From: CAVTHW01 sp963734625
GTDB lineage: Bacteria > Acidobacteriota > Terriglobia > Bryobacterales > Bryobacteraceae
Reading direction: 5' to 3'
Assembly (NCBI GenBank): GCA_963734625.1
Contig: CAVTHW010000014.1
Span: forward strand, 248,001-312,000
Length of the DNA stretch: 64,000 nucleotides
Shown here in pieces: positions 1-8,803 of this stretch; positions within the stretch are counted from its first letter, which is position 1, and every line of letters starts with the position of its first letter. The position numbers and the translations under genes were made by a program. The notes under the pieces were generated by a model that was not told where the DNA came from, did not search any database, and saw only the letters and a program-made list of their open reading frames with translations.

Positions 1-289
1 CAATGCCGGTGTCCGTGGCGGGAGTGACGAACATGGCTTGCGTGCGGAAATACTTCTCGGCCATCCGGGCCAGGGCGGAATCGAGCGGCGGCACGACGCT
101 GGCGACAATGATGCCATCGACGCCGGCCAGATCCAGGCCCGAAAGCGAGAATAGATTGCGGGTCAGGACGCCCCACTCGTCGGCGGTCTGCGCCAGCACG
201 GTGCTCAGACGCCAACGGCCGATCAGCGCGCGGTTCTCAAACGCCCCGATGGTGATGTTGGTATTGCCCGCATCTAGAGCAAGCAGCAT
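1..289 (-). CDS. coaX: Type III pantothenate kinase, N-terminal part (cut by window edge)
   Basis: Phosphorylates pantothenate in the first step of coenzyme A synthesis. The first 96 residues are visible. They begin MLLALDAGNTNITIGAF, which is the nucleotide-binding DxGNT motif that opens CoaX proteins, and continue into a typical ASVVPPLD segment. The ATG lies 3 bp after the stop of the biotin ligase gene, so this is the last visible gene of a tightly packed minus-strand operon valS-nadC-birA-coaX. The C-terminal half, with the pantothenate-binding part, lies outside the window. Confidence 0.93.
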   Translation of the reverse strand, partial: MLLALDAGNTNITIGAFENRALIGRWRLSTVLAQTADEWGVLTRNLFSLSGLDLAGVDGIIVASVVPPLDSALARMAEKYFRTQAMFVTPATDTGI

Positions 290-292
290 AGG

Positions 293-904
293 TCATCCTC
301 TGGCTCTCTCAGTGTACAACCGCATCACTCGATCGGGCCCTTGCACCACCAGCAGACGGCAGTAGCGGTCCACCGCCGCCGCCAGCGCCACCAGCAGATC
401 TTCCCTGGAGTGCGGCTGCCCTGAGACCATCTTCAGCGAAGTGGCCGAACCAGCCAGTTCCGGCGGAAAGCAATCATGGTTGACGTTGACGCCGATGCCC
501 GCGATGACGGCCGATCCGGCAGCCGTGCAGAGGATGCCAGCGCACTTCTTGTCTCCGGCCAGCAAGTCGTTCGGCCACTTGAGCGCGCAGCGGACGCCGG
601 TGGAAACCGCGATGGCCTCCTGAACAGCCAGGCCCAGGGCCAGGGTCAGCGTGCCGAGCGGTCCAGATTCCAAGCCGGGGCGCAGCACAATCGAGACGTA
701 CAGGCCGGTTTCCGCTTCCGAGTACCAGGAGCGGCCTTGCCTTCCCTGCGCCGCGGTCTGTTGTTCGGCCACAACCATCGCGCCTGCCAGACAGCCTGCC
801 GCAGCCAGACGAGCCGCCTCGGGCATGGTGGAGGGTGTCGTCTCAAGATAAACCAACTCCCGTCCCGGCAAGCGCGAGCGGAGCAGGCCGGCATCGAGCG
901 GCAT
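293..904 (-). CDS. birA: Biotin--[acetyl-CoA-carboxylase] ligase, short monofunctional form
   Basis: Activates biotin with ATP and attaches it to the biotin carboxyl carrier protein of acetyl-CoA carboxylase. The 203-residue protein has the biotinyl-AMP loop GRQGRSW at residues 54-60 and the catalytic KWPNDL motif at 109-114. It lacks the N-terminal DNA-binding helix-turn-helix of the E. coli-type repressor, so it is probably an enzyme only. It is also shorter at the C-terminus than most family members, and the final small beta domain seems reduced. Its start is 2 bp after the nadC stop, and coaX follows 3 bp after its own stop, which implies co-transcription and probably translational coupling. 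Confidence 0.9.
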   Translation of the reverse strand: MPLDAGLLRSRLPGRELVYLETTPSTMPEAARLAAAGCLAGAMVVAEQQTAAQGRQGRSWYSEAETGLYVSIVLRPGLESGPLGTLTLALGLAVQEAIAVSTGVRCALKWPNDLLAGDKKCAGILCTAAGSAVIAGIGVNVNHDCFPPELAGSATSLKMVSGQPHSREDLLVALAAAVDRYCRLLVVQGPDRVMRLYTERARG

Positions 905-906
905 GG

Positions 907-1746
907 TCAGGTCAGTTGCAGCCGGAAGTTGATGTCCACCGCTTTGGCCGAGTGGGTGATGGCGCCACAGGAGACGTAATCCGCGCCGGTCCGCGCATAG
1001 GCCGCGATGTTGTCGAGGGTGATTCCGCCGGACAGCTCCACCTTGGCGCGCTGGCCGATGAAGCGGATATGCTCGGCAGCCTCCTCAGGCGAGAAGTTAT
1101 CGAGGAGAATCGACTTAGCCCCGCAAGCCAAAGCCTCCTCCAGTTCAGTGTGGGTGTGTACTTCAATTTCGACATCGAGGCCGGTCTTGAAGGCCCGGTC
1201 CAACGCCTCCCGCACACCGCCAGCGGCAGCCACATGGTTGTTCTTGATCAGGACCGCGTCGTAGAGCCCCATGCGGTGATTGGTGACACCGCCCGCCGCG
1301 GCGGCCATTTTCTCCAAACGGCGAAGCCCGGGAGTGGTCTTGCGGGTGTCCAGCACCTTACAATTTGTCCCTTCCACGGCGTCGGCGTAGCGGCGGGCGG
1401 TAGTAGTGATGCCGCTCAGCCGCTGCAGGAAATTCAGCGCGACGCGCTCGCACTCCAGCAGCGTCCGGGCCCTGCCCCGCACACAGGCGATCGGCTCCCC
1501 GGCGGCAAGTTGAACGCCGCTGGTGGCAATCAGCCGGACCTCATCCACGCCGCCGCGCATGTGGAAAATGACGGGCAACAGCTCCGGACCCGAAACCACG
1601 AGCTTCTCGCGCGCCTGGAACCAGCCTTCCGACAGACGATCGGGCGGCACGCAGGATTGCGAGGTGATGTCGCCCGGTCCGATGTCCTCCTCAAGCGCCC
1701 GCCAGACCGCGTCGTGGATGTCAGGATGAGATACGTCGAAGGTCAT
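907..1746 (-). CDS. nadC: Nicotinate-nucleotide pyrophosphorylase (carboxylating)
   Basis: Quinolinate phosphoribosyltransferase, which converts quinolinate and PRPP to nicotinate mononucleotide in de novo NAD synthesis. The 279 residues match the usual family length. Visible motifs are ERVALNFLQRLSGI (100-113), DTRKTTPG (133-140) and NHRMGLYDAVLIKNNH (from 156), which form the substrate and PRPP site of the alpha/beta barrel. The ATG overlaps the valS stop by 4 bp. No nadA or nadB is present in the window, so the other pathway genes must lie elsewhere. Confidence 0.95.
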   Translation of the reverse strand: MTFDVSHPDIHDAVWRALEEDIGPGDITSQSCVPPDRLSEGWFQAREKLVVSGPELLPVIFHMRGGVDEVRLIATSGVQLAAGEPIACVRGRARTLLECERVALNFLQRLSGITTTARRYADAVEGTNCKVLDTRKTTPGLRRLEKMAAAAGGVTNHRMGLYDAVLIKNNHVAAAGGVREALDRAFKTGLDVEIEVHTHTELEEALACGAKSILLDNFSPEEAAEHIRFIGQRAKVELSGGITLDNIAAYARTGADYVSCGAITHSAKAVDINFRLQLT

Positions 1747-4385
1747 GTTCGCCGCGTGGATTCCAGAGCGCCATGGCTCTTTTGCAACTGCGCCTCGTAA
1801 TCCGCCAGCTTATGGCGGATCGACTCAACCACGCTAGCCGGCGCGCGGCTGAGGAACTCCTCGTTACTCAATTGCCGCCGGGAATTGGCGATGACGGCTT
1901 CAAGCTGCTCGATCTGCTTCTCCAGCCGCGCTTTCTGCGCTCCGGATTCGGCGGGAGGAAGCTGCAGCACCAGGTCAAAGTCAGGCATCGAGTGGAGCGT
2001 GCCTTCGCCTTGCGGCGCCAGTCCCAAGCGCAGCTCCAGCTTCACCCCGGCCAGCTTTTCCAGGACATCCAGGTGAGTGCGGGACGACTCCAGAACGGCG
2101 TTCTGCGAATATAGCACGCCGCCCAGCCGCAGCCGCGGGTCTACCTTCATCTCGGCGCGAAGGTTGCGGGCCGCGGTGATGACGGCCTGCAGCGTATCCA
2201 TCTCCTTCTCGGCCGCTTCGTCGATGGCGGCCTCGCTGGGCTGGGGATACTCCGCCAGGGCGATAGACGCCGGGTGCTTTCCGCCCTCGCCGGCCAGACG
2301 CTGCCAGAGTTCCTCGGTGAGGAACGGCATGAGGGGGTGCAGGAGCCTCAACGCCCTTTCGAAGGTAAACAGCACATTGCGCCAATCGCCCGTGAGGCCA
2401 GAGCCCTCGGTGAAGCGCAGCTTCTTGATCTCCAGATACCAGTCGCAGAACTCGTGCCAGAAAAATTGCCAGAGCACCTGCGCCGCTTCGTGGTAGCGAT
2501 ACTGGGCGATGGCCCGGTTGGCGGACTCGGCGCAACGGTTCAGGCGGCTCTGGATCCACCGGTCTTCGAGCGTCTCGGGCGCGGCGGAGGCGGGGATCGA
2601 CGGCTCGACGCCGGAGCGCTCCATGTTCAGGAACAGGAACCGCGCGGCGTTCCAGATCTTATTGGCGAAAGCCCGCGCGCTCGCCATGCGCTCCTCGGTC
2701 AGAACGATATCCGTGCCCGGCGCGGCGCCCAGCAGGAGGCACAGCCGCACGGCGTCGGTACCGTACTTGCCGGTGACCAGCAGCGGGTCGACTACGTTGC
2801 CCTTGGTCTTGGACATCTTCTGCCGCTCGGCGTCGCGGACCAGGCCGTGGATGTAGACCTGGCGGAAGGGCACATCCCCCATGAATTCCAAGCCCATCAT
2901 GATCATCCGCGCGACCCAGAAGAAGAGAATGTCGAAGCCGGTGATCAGCAGCGAGGTCGGGTAGTACGTCTTGAGGTCCGCGGTTTGGTCCGGCCAGCCC
3001 AGAGTGGAAAAAGGCCACAAGCCCGAACTGAACCAGGTGTCGAGCACGTCGGGATCCTGCTCGAGCCGCGCCGAACCGCACTTGGGACACGTGGCGGGGT
3101 CCTCGCGGGCCACGGTGATCTGGCCGCAATCGCCGCAGTACCACGCGGGAATACGGTGGCCCCACCAGAGCTGGCGGGAGATACACCAGTCGCGGATGTT
3201 ATACATCCACTCGTAGTAGGTCTTGGTCCAGTTCTCCGGGATGAACTGGATGGAGCCGTTCTCCACCGCGCGGATGGCCGGCTCGGCCAGCGGTTTGGTT
3301 TTGACGAACCACTGGGTGGAGACCAGCGGCTCCACAACGCTCTTGCAGCGCTGACACTTCCCAATAGCTAGCTGGTAGGGCTCAACCTTGACGAGCAAGC
3401 CGAGGTCTTCCAGGTCCGCGACCACGCGGCGGCGCGCTTCGAAGCGATCCAGGCCGGCGTAAGCGCCCGCCTGGGCGGTCATAACGCCATCCGGGCCGAT
3501 CACTTCGATTTTCGGCAAATCGTGCCGCTTGCCCGCCTCGAAATCGTTGGGATCGTGGGCCGGGGTTACCTTGACGACGCCGGTGCCGAACTTCGGGTCA
3601 GCCAGTTCATCGAGGATGATGGGGATCTCCCGCCCCACCAGCGGCAGTATGACAGTGCCGCCGTGGAAAGCGGAATATCGCTGGTCCTTGGGATTGATCG
3701 CGACCCCGGTATCGCCGAGCATGGTCTCGGGACGGGTGGTAGCCACTATTAGGGAGTTCGGGGAGCCTTTGAGTGGATAGCGGATGTGCCAGAGGTTGCC
3801 CTGGGTCTCGTCCTTGACCACTTCCAGATCCGAGAGCGCGGTGTGGCAGCGCGGGCACCAATTGACCATGTACTCGCCGCGGTAGATGAGGCCCTTCTCA
3901 TACAGGCGGACGAAAACCTCCCGCACGGCGCGGGAGAGGCCGGGGTCCAGGGTGAACCGCTCGCGGCTCCAGTCGCAGCTTGCGCCGAGCTGCTCCATCT
4001 GGTGCTTGATTGTGCCGCCGTACTGCTCCTTCCACTCCCAGGCGCGCTTGACGAACTCCTCGCGCCCCAGCGTGCGCCGGTCCAGGCCCTCCTCGGCCAG
4101 TTTCCGCTCGACGACCATCTGGGTGGCGATGCCGGCGTGGTCCGTGCCGGGGAGCCAGAGGGTCCTGTCGCCGCGCATCCTGTGCCAGCGAATGGTAACG
4201 TCGATTTCGGTATGCTCCAGCATGTGACCCATGTGGAGCGAGCCGGTGATGTTAGGCGGCGGAATGGCCAGGCAGAATACGGGCGCGGCGGATTCTTCCG
4301 GGGGCCTGAAGATCCGAGAGTTGATCCAGCGCTCTGCCCAACGCGGCTCGAAGCGCTGGGGCTCATAGACCTTATCGATGTCCAT
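1743..4385 (-). CDS. valS: Valyl-tRNA synthetase
   Basis: Charges tRNA-Val with valine in the cytoplasm. This class I synthetase has 880 residues, the normal length. The HMGH signature is at residues 51-54 and KMSKT at 523-527. An editing (CP1) region lies between them, followed by the anticodon-binding domain and a C-terminal coiled coil of about 60 residues that binds tRNA. It is the first gene of the minus-strand operon and overlaps nadC by 4 bp. The 104 bp upstream before the next gene presumably hold the operon promoter. No T-box leader was recognised there. Confidence 0.97.
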   Translation of the reverse strand: MDIDKVYEPQRFEPRWAERWINSRIFRPPEESAAPVFCLAIPPPNITGSLHMGHMLEHTEIDVTIRWHRMRGDRTLWLPGTDHAGIATQMVVERKLAEEGLDRRTLGREEFVKRAWEWKEQYGGTIKHQMEQLGASCDWSRERFTLDPGLSRAVREVFVRLYEKGLIYRGEYMVNWCPRCHTALSDLEVVKDETQGNLWHIRYPLKGSPNSLIVATTRPETMLGDTGVAINPKDQRYSAFHGGTVILPLVGREIPIILDELADPKFGTGVVKVTPAHDPNDFEAGKRHDLPKIEVIGPDGVMTAQAGAYAGLDRFEARRRVVADLEDLGLLVKVEPYQLAIGKCQRCKSVVEPLVSTQWFVKTKPLAEPAIRAVENGSIQFIPENWTKTYYEWMYNIRDWCISRQLWWGHRIPAWYCGDCGQITVAREDPATCPKCGSARLEQDPDVLDTWFSSGLWPFSTLGWPDQTADLKTYYPTSLLITGFDILFFWVARMIMMGLEFMGDVPFRQVYIHGLVRDAERQKMSKTKGNVVDPLLVTGKYGTDAVRLCLLLGAAPGTDIVLTEERMASARAFANKIWNAARFLFLNMERSGVEPSIPASAAPETLEDRWIQSRLNRCAESANRAIAQYRYHEAAQVLWQFFWHEFCDWYLEIKKLRFTEGSGLTGDWRNVLFTFERALRLLHPLMPFLTEELWQRLAGEGGKHPASIALAEYPQPSEAAIDEAAEKEMDTLQAVITAARNLRAEMKVDPRLRLGGVLYSQNAVLESSRTHLDVLEKLAGVKLELRLGLAPQGEGTLHSMPDFDLVLQLPPAESGAQKARLEKQIEQLEAVIANSRRQLSNEEFLSRAPASVVESIRHKLADYEAQLQKSHGALESTRRT

Positions 4386-4489
4386 GGAAAACTCTCAATA
4401 TATCACGCGATTGCGGCGGGACGGGCGGATTGTGGAGAGACACTCCCAGCGGAGCGAGGCGGAAAAGCCCAAAAACGGCAGTCAGGAGA

Positions 4490-4768
4490 TCAGAAGTTTC
4501 TTAAGCCGCGGTAGATCCAAACCCCGAACACCGCCAGCAGCAGGATCGCCGAAAGGATTCCCGAGATCCTGGCATACGATGTCAGTTTGACCACCCGGTC
4601 AACTATCTGTTTCTGCTCAGCCGCCTGCTTATCTTCGACGGGGTCAAGGAAGAGGATGTCTTCCTCCCGAGCGGCCACCAGCGAGCGCCAGATCATCACC
4701 ATCACGAAAACGGCGGTAGGGACGATCCAGACCATCAAAAGCAATCTCAACAAAGAAGCACTGTCCAT
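4490..4768 (-). CDS. Small membrane protein with two predicted membrane helices
   Basis: Not recognised as a named family. The protein has 92 residues with hydrophobic segments at about 4-24 (LLRLLLMVWIVPTAVFVMVM) and 69-87 (ISGILSAILLLAVFGVWIY), separated by an acidic, Lys/Gln-rich loop. The ATG at 4768 was chosen because GGAGGA lies about 6 bp upstream. A longer reading from 4843 would add 25 residues without a clear ribosome site. It is divergent from the exosortase gene and on the same strand as valS, 104 bp away. Function unknown. Confidence 0.65.
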   Translation of the reverse strand: MDSASLLRLLLMVWIVPTAVFVMVMIWRSLVAAREEDILFLDPVEDKQAAEQKQIVDRVVKLTSYARISGILSAILLLAVFGVWIYRGLRNF

Positions 4769-4920
4769 GAGTCTTCCTCCGGCGTGTCCTTCGGTTCTGT
4801 TGCCTTCGATTCTAATGTTGGCCGAAGCGGCGGGTGAAGTCAATGCTTACTCCGTCGTAAAATTGCTCCCTCGAGCCGTTGTCGGCGCATGGCTGCGTAT
4901 GGTCTACTTGGTGATTGCAG

Positions 4921-5805
4921 ATGGCTTCCGCCTCCCCGAATTTGTCTGGCCCAGACGCGACACGGCGCGCCACCAGTCCGCAGTGGCTGGCCGCCCTCTG
5001 GTTCGGCGGGCTGCTGATCTTATGCTATGCGCCGGTTCTGGCCCGGCTGGCGGCTCAATGGTGGAACGATCCGGACATGGGGCACGGCTTTTTTGTGCCC
5101 ATCGTGGCGGGCTACATCGCCTGGCAGCGGAGAGACGAACTGCTGGCGGCCAAGCCAGCTCCCAATTGGTGGGGACTGGCGCTGGTAATCTGGGGGGCTT
5201 TCCAACTCATCGTCGCCACGCTGGGGGCCGAGATCTTTCTGGCCAGGACGGCATTCTTGTTTTCACTGGCGGGCGTCATACTGTTGCTGGGAGGCGCCGC
5301 GCGCCTGAGGATTCTGGCCTTCCCCCTGTTTCTGTTGTGCTTCATGGTGCCGATTCCGGCCATTATCTATAACCAGATAACCTTTCCACTGCAGTTGCTG
5401 GCCAGCCGCGTGGCGGACTGGGCGCTGACGCTGATCGGCATTCCGGTGTTGCGCGAGGGCAACATCCTGGAACTGGCGAGCCAGCGTCTCAACGTGGTCG
5501 AAGCCTGCAGCGGCATTCGCTCGCTTCTCTCCCTGACCTTCCTGGCACTGGTCTACGCGTACTTCTTTGACAAGAGGGGCTGGATGAGGGTGGCGCTCTT
5601 CGCCGCCACGCTGCCGATCGCGATTATCGCCAACGCCAGCCGGGTTACCCTGACCGCCCTGGTGAGCGAATACGACCCGGCACTGGCGGAGGGGGTCTTC
5701 CACTACGCCTCCGGATGGGTGATTTTCATGGTGGCCCTCACAATCCTGATCGCGTTCCATCAGCTTCTCAGGCTAATCCTCAGGAGGCGCCGGTCAGAGG
5801 CATGA
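4921..5805 (+). CDS. Exosortase (archaeosortase/exosortase family)
   Basis: Multi-pass membrane cysteine transpeptidase expected to cleave and anchor PEP-CTERM proteins, usually linked to exopolysaccharide export. The 294-residue protein has about eight hydrophobic segments and the family's catalytic residues: Cys196 in EACSGIRS, Arg241 in NASR and His261 in FHYASGW. The gene overlaps the ATG of the EpsI gene downstream (ATGA), so the two are translationally coupled. The start is uncertain, because upstream TTG at 4915 is also open and neither has a strong ribosome site. No PEP-CTERM substrate or EPS gene was found in the window, so its targets are encoded elsewhere. Confidence 0.9.
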   Translation: MASASPNLSGPDATRRATSPQWLAALWFGGLLILCYAPVLARLAAQWWNDPDMGHGFFVPIVAGYIAWQRRDELLAAKPAPNWWGLALVIWGAFQLIVATLGAEIFLARTAFLFSLAGVILLLGGAARLRILAFPLFLLCFMVPIPAIIYNQITFPLQLLASRVADWALTLIGIPVLREGNILELASQRLNVVEACSGIRSLLSLTFLALVYAYFFDKRGWMRVALFAATLPIAIIANASRVTLTALVSEYDPALAEGVFHYASGWVIFMVALTILIAFHQLLRLILRRRRSEA

Positions 5806-6449
5806 TCCGAAGCCGTCAAGCCGTGATCCTGAGCCTGGCGCTTATCGCGCAGGCCGTTCTGTTTTACGGTTTCTCTCCGGCCGACAGAGTGCCTGCTTCG
5901 CGCCCTCTGAAGGAATTCTCCAAACAAGTGGGCGACTGGACGATGAGCACGGAAGGCGTCATCGATAAGGAGACGCTGGACGTGCTCCGCGCGGATGACA
6001 CCGTGACTCGTGTTTACAGACAGAACGGAACGGGGCGCCCCGCCAGCCTGTTCGTGGCGTACTTCAGGTCGCAGAGGACCGGGCAAGCACCTCACTCCCC
6101 GAAGAATTGCCTGCCGGGCGCCGGCTGGACCCCGTCCGCATCAGGCGTGCTGACGATCGCGATCCAGGGGCGAGCCGAGCCGATCCAGGTGAACCGCTAC
6201 ATCGTGAGCAATGGCGATAGCCAGAGCGTGGTGCTGTATTGGTATCAGAGCCGGGACCGCGTGATCGCCAGCGAATATAGCGCCAAGTTCTACGTTGTGG
6301 CGGATTCCATCCGCTATCACCGTTCCGATACGGCGCTGGTGCGCGTGGTGACGCCCGTGATCGACGGAGACGAGGACGCCGCCACTCAAGCATCGGCCCA
6401 GTTCGTGCAAGCGTTCTTCCAGCCGCTGCGTCAGTTGTTGCCCAACTGA
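5802..6449 (+). CDS. EpsI family protein, exosortase partner (DUF3485)
   Basis: A 215-residue protein with an N-terminal membrane anchor or signal (AVILSLALIAQAVLFYGF) followed by the EpsI domain. The diagnostic segment HSPKNCLPGAGW is at about residues 93-104. EpsI proteins accompany exosortases, sometimes fused to them, and are thought to act at the periplasmic face; the exact reaction is not established. The ATG at 5802 has AGGAGG at 5781-5786 and overlaps the exosortase stop. The 3' end overlaps the convergent S9 peptidase by 19 bp, so there is no room for a terminator between them. Confidence 0.88.
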   Translation: MIRSRQAVILSLALIAQAVLFYGFSPADRVPASRPLKEFSKQVGDWTMSTEGVIDKETLDVLRADDTVTRVYRQNGTGRPASLFVAYFRSQRTGQAPHSPKNCLPGAGWTPSASGVLTIAIQGRAEPIQVNRYIVSNGDSQSVVLYWYQSRDRVIASEYSAKFYVVADSIRYHRSDTALVRVVTPVIDGDEDAATQASAQFVQAFFQPLRQLLPN

Positions 6450-8479
6450 GTCTTCAGCTTTCGCTCCAGAAAGCCGGCCGCCGCGCGGAACGCTTCAAGC
6501 CAGTGAGCGTGAGTGCGGAAAGTGTGGGCTTCGTCCGGGAAGATCAGTTGCTCGAACTCGACCGACTGCTTCCTCAGCGCCTCCACCAACTGGACCGTCT
6601 GGCGGAACTGGACGTCTGCATCGTCGTCGCCGTGGATCAGAAGCACCGGCGAGCGCCAAGTTTTCACGTGAGCCATAGGAGAGGAATCGAGCGCCAGGCG
6701 CAGGGCCGCCTCCTGCGTGGCGGGGTCGTCGGAGGGGAGGAAGAAGCGGTTCTCGGTGCGCCAGTCGTGCACACCGTGAAGGTCCACGCCGGCGGCGAAC
6801 GTGTTCGAGGCGCGGGCCAGGCCCAGGGCCGTCAGGTAGCCGCCATAGGAACCGCCCCATAGGCCAATGCGCCGGGGGTCCACATCGGGCCGGGTCTTCA
6901 GATACGAACCCGCTCCGAGAACATCATTGAACTCGCTGGCGCCGGTCGCGCCGTAGTTCAAAGCCTCGCGGAATTCCATACCGTAGCCGGTCCCGCTGCG
7001 GTAATTGACCGACAACACCACGAAGCCCAAGCCGGCCAAATACTGATTGAACGCGTAGGCGTTGTGGTAGTAGTCCATGGAGTGCCAGCCGAGCAGCATC
7101 TGGCGGCGCGAGCCTCCGTGGAAGAAGATGACCGCCGGCCGCCGCTCACCAGGCTTCAGGCCGGCCGGCAGGAAGAGCTGGCCTCGGATTTGCATGCCGT
7201 CGGCCGCCGGGAAAGCGACCGGTTGGGGTGTGGCCAGCATGAGCCCCGACAGGGCCGCCGGCACAAGCTCGCGCGTCTTTCCATTGACCGAAAGAAATGG
7301 CCGTCCGGGTTCCCGCGCGTCCGCTCGCAGGAAAGCCACGGCGCCGCCCGCCAGCATCAGCGGCGAGCATTCGATGCCGTCGCCGCTGGTCACGGCAACG
7401 GGAGGTCCGCCCCCCGCGGGCACGCTCCAAACGTGCCGCCGGTCGAGGTCGCCCTGGTTGGAGGAATAGACGACCTGCCTGGCATCCGGACTAAGAGCGG
7501 CGTCTTCCACTTCGAATTCCCCGGGCGTCAACAGAGTGGCGTCGCCTCCCGATTCGGAAATCGAATGGAGATGTTTCCAGCCGCCGGCCTCCCAGGGGAA
7601 CACGATGCGGTTCTCAGCGGCCCAGAGCAGTTGGTTCTCCGCCGTGACAGGCGAGAAGACGCTCCCGCGGCCGGGCTTGGCGCGCCAGAGTTCCCGGCCA
7701 TCGCCAGTGGCCGCGTCGGCGATTCGGATCGACCAGGGCTCGGCGCTGCGCTTGGGGCCGAACAAGGCCAGCACCCGGGAGTTGGGGATTCGCAGGAACG
7801 CGATGCGTTTGCCGTCCGGCGACCACACCGGCTCGCTATCGCGATCGACGCTGGGGTCGAGGTAGCGGAGCGAGCGCGTCTTGACATCGTAGACGCCGAT
7901 GAAGCCGTGGTCCTCGCGCGTGCTCACGAAAGCCAGCGCGGAGCCGTCCGGGCTCCAGCGCAGCGAACTCGACTCTCCCCTGGGCAGGAACAGACGCGCC
8001 GGCCTCGGATCGCCCGCCAGCGCCACCGACCAGATCTGGCCCTGCTTCAAGTAAGCTACGGTGCCACCTCCTGGCGAGACGGCGGGCGAGCGGCCCTCGT
8101 CCAGCCGCCGCGGCTCTCCGGCGCTCGCGGAGACGACCCACAGATCCGATTCGGCGGCTCCGCCTCCAGCCCTGGCGAACAGAACCGCCGTGCCGTCCAA
8201 GACCCAGTGAAGGGATGCGATGTCGCGGCCCTCGTCGGCGGTGTAAGCGGTGATCGGACGGGCTCTATAGTCAGGGCCTTGGGCGGCCCAGATATTGCGC
8301 ACTCCCCGGACGTTGACGACCCAGGCAATCCTGTCGCCTTTAGGCGCGGCGCTCAGCTCCGAGACAAAGGGCGCACCCATGATCTGCTCCAGGGTGAAAG
8401 GTGGCTGGACGGCGGCTGGGGCTCGTCCGAAGAGCAATGCGGCGAATGCGGCGACGGTCAAGCGGACCCATGTCGGCAT
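6431..8479 (-). CDS. Secreted S9 family peptidase (dipeptidyl aminopeptidase/acylaminoacyl-peptidase type)
   Basis: Serine peptidase of the prolyl oligopeptidase clan that releases short N-terminal peptides or acylated residues. The 682 residues comprise a signal peptide (about residues 1-23, MPTWVRLTVAAFAALLFGRA), a TolB/WD40-like beta-propeller (about 30-430) with repeated SPDG blades, and a C-terminal alpha/beta hydrolase domain. The nucleophile is Ser544 in GGSYGGY, and an Asp in HGDDDADV and a His in DEAHTF complete the triad. The ATG at 8479 was preferred over 8521 because it opens directly into the signal peptide. It is convergent with epsI and divergent from the HigA-type gene. Confidence 0.9.
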   Translation of the reverse strand: MPTWVRLTVAAFAALLFGRAPAAVQPPFTLEQIMGAPFVSELSAAPKGDRIAWVVNVRGVRNIWAAQGPDYRARPITAYTADEGRDIASLHWVLDGTAVLFARAGGGAAESDLWVVSASAGEPRRLDEGRSPAVSPGGGTVAYLKQGQIWSVALAGDPRPARLFLPRGESSSLRWSPDGSALAFVSTREDHGFIGVYDVKTRSLRYLDPSVDRDSEPVWSPDGKRIAFLRIPNSRVLALFGPKRSAEPWSIRIADAATGDGRELWRAKPGRGSVFSPVTAENQLLWAAENRIVFPWEAGGWKHLHSISESGGDATLLTPGEFEVEDAALSPDARQVVYSSNQGDLDRRHVWSVPAGGGPPVAVTSGDGIECSPLMLAGGAVAFLRADAREPGRPFLSVNGKTRELVPAALSGLMLATPQPVAFPAADGMQIRGQLFLPAGLKPGERRPAVIFFHGGSRRQMLLGWHSMDYYHNAYAFNQYLAGLGFVVLSVNYRSGTGYGMEFREALNYGATGASEFNDVLGAGSYLKTRPDVDPRRIGLWGGSYGGYLTALGLARASNTFAAGVDLHGVHDWRTENRFFLPSDDPATQEAALRLALDSSPMAHVKTWRSPVLLIHGDDDADVQFRQTVQLVEALRKQSVEFEQLIFPDEAHTFRTHAHWLEAFRAAAGFLERKLKTQLGNN

Positions 8480-8557
8480 GCCCCCATTCTCGCCGATCCA
8501 TGGGGGGGAGGCTGGACTCAAGACGCTCGCTTAGCTTGATAAGCGGCAATTGTCACT

Positions 8558-8803
8558 ATGCCCATGAAGAATCCGTCCCATCCCGGCGCGATCGTGAGGT
8601 TCGACTGCATCGAGCCGCTCGGCCTCTCCGTGACCCAAGCCGCCGGAGTTCTGGGGGTGACACGGCAGACGCTGAACAACCTCGTCAACGGGAAGGCAGG
8701 CGTTTCGGCCCAGATGGCCGTGCGGCTTTCGAAAGCCTTCGGCGGGGAGCCGGAATTCTGGCTGCGCCTGCAAATGAACTACGACCTGGCTTCGGTCCGC
8801 TGA
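8558..8803 (+). CDS. HigA/VapI-type addiction module antitoxin, orphan
   Basis: An 81-residue helix-turn-helix protein of the HigA family (XRE-like). The opening MKNPSHPGAIV and the HTH segment GVTRQTLNNLVNGKAGVSAQMAVRLSKAFG are typical, as is the WLRLQMNYDL tail. HigA normally neutralises a HigB RNase encoded just upstream. Here only 36-78 bp separate this gene from the divergent S9 peptidase, and no HigB-like frame was found on either side. It is therefore an orphan that may act as a plain repressor or be a relic. Two ATGs (8558 and 8564) are possible. Its last 25 bp overlap the convergent MFS gene. Confidence 0.85.
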   Translation: MPMKNPSHPGAIVRFDCIEPLGLSVTQAAGVLGVTRQTLNNLVNGKAGVSAQMAVRLSKAFGGEPEFWLRLQMNYDLASVR

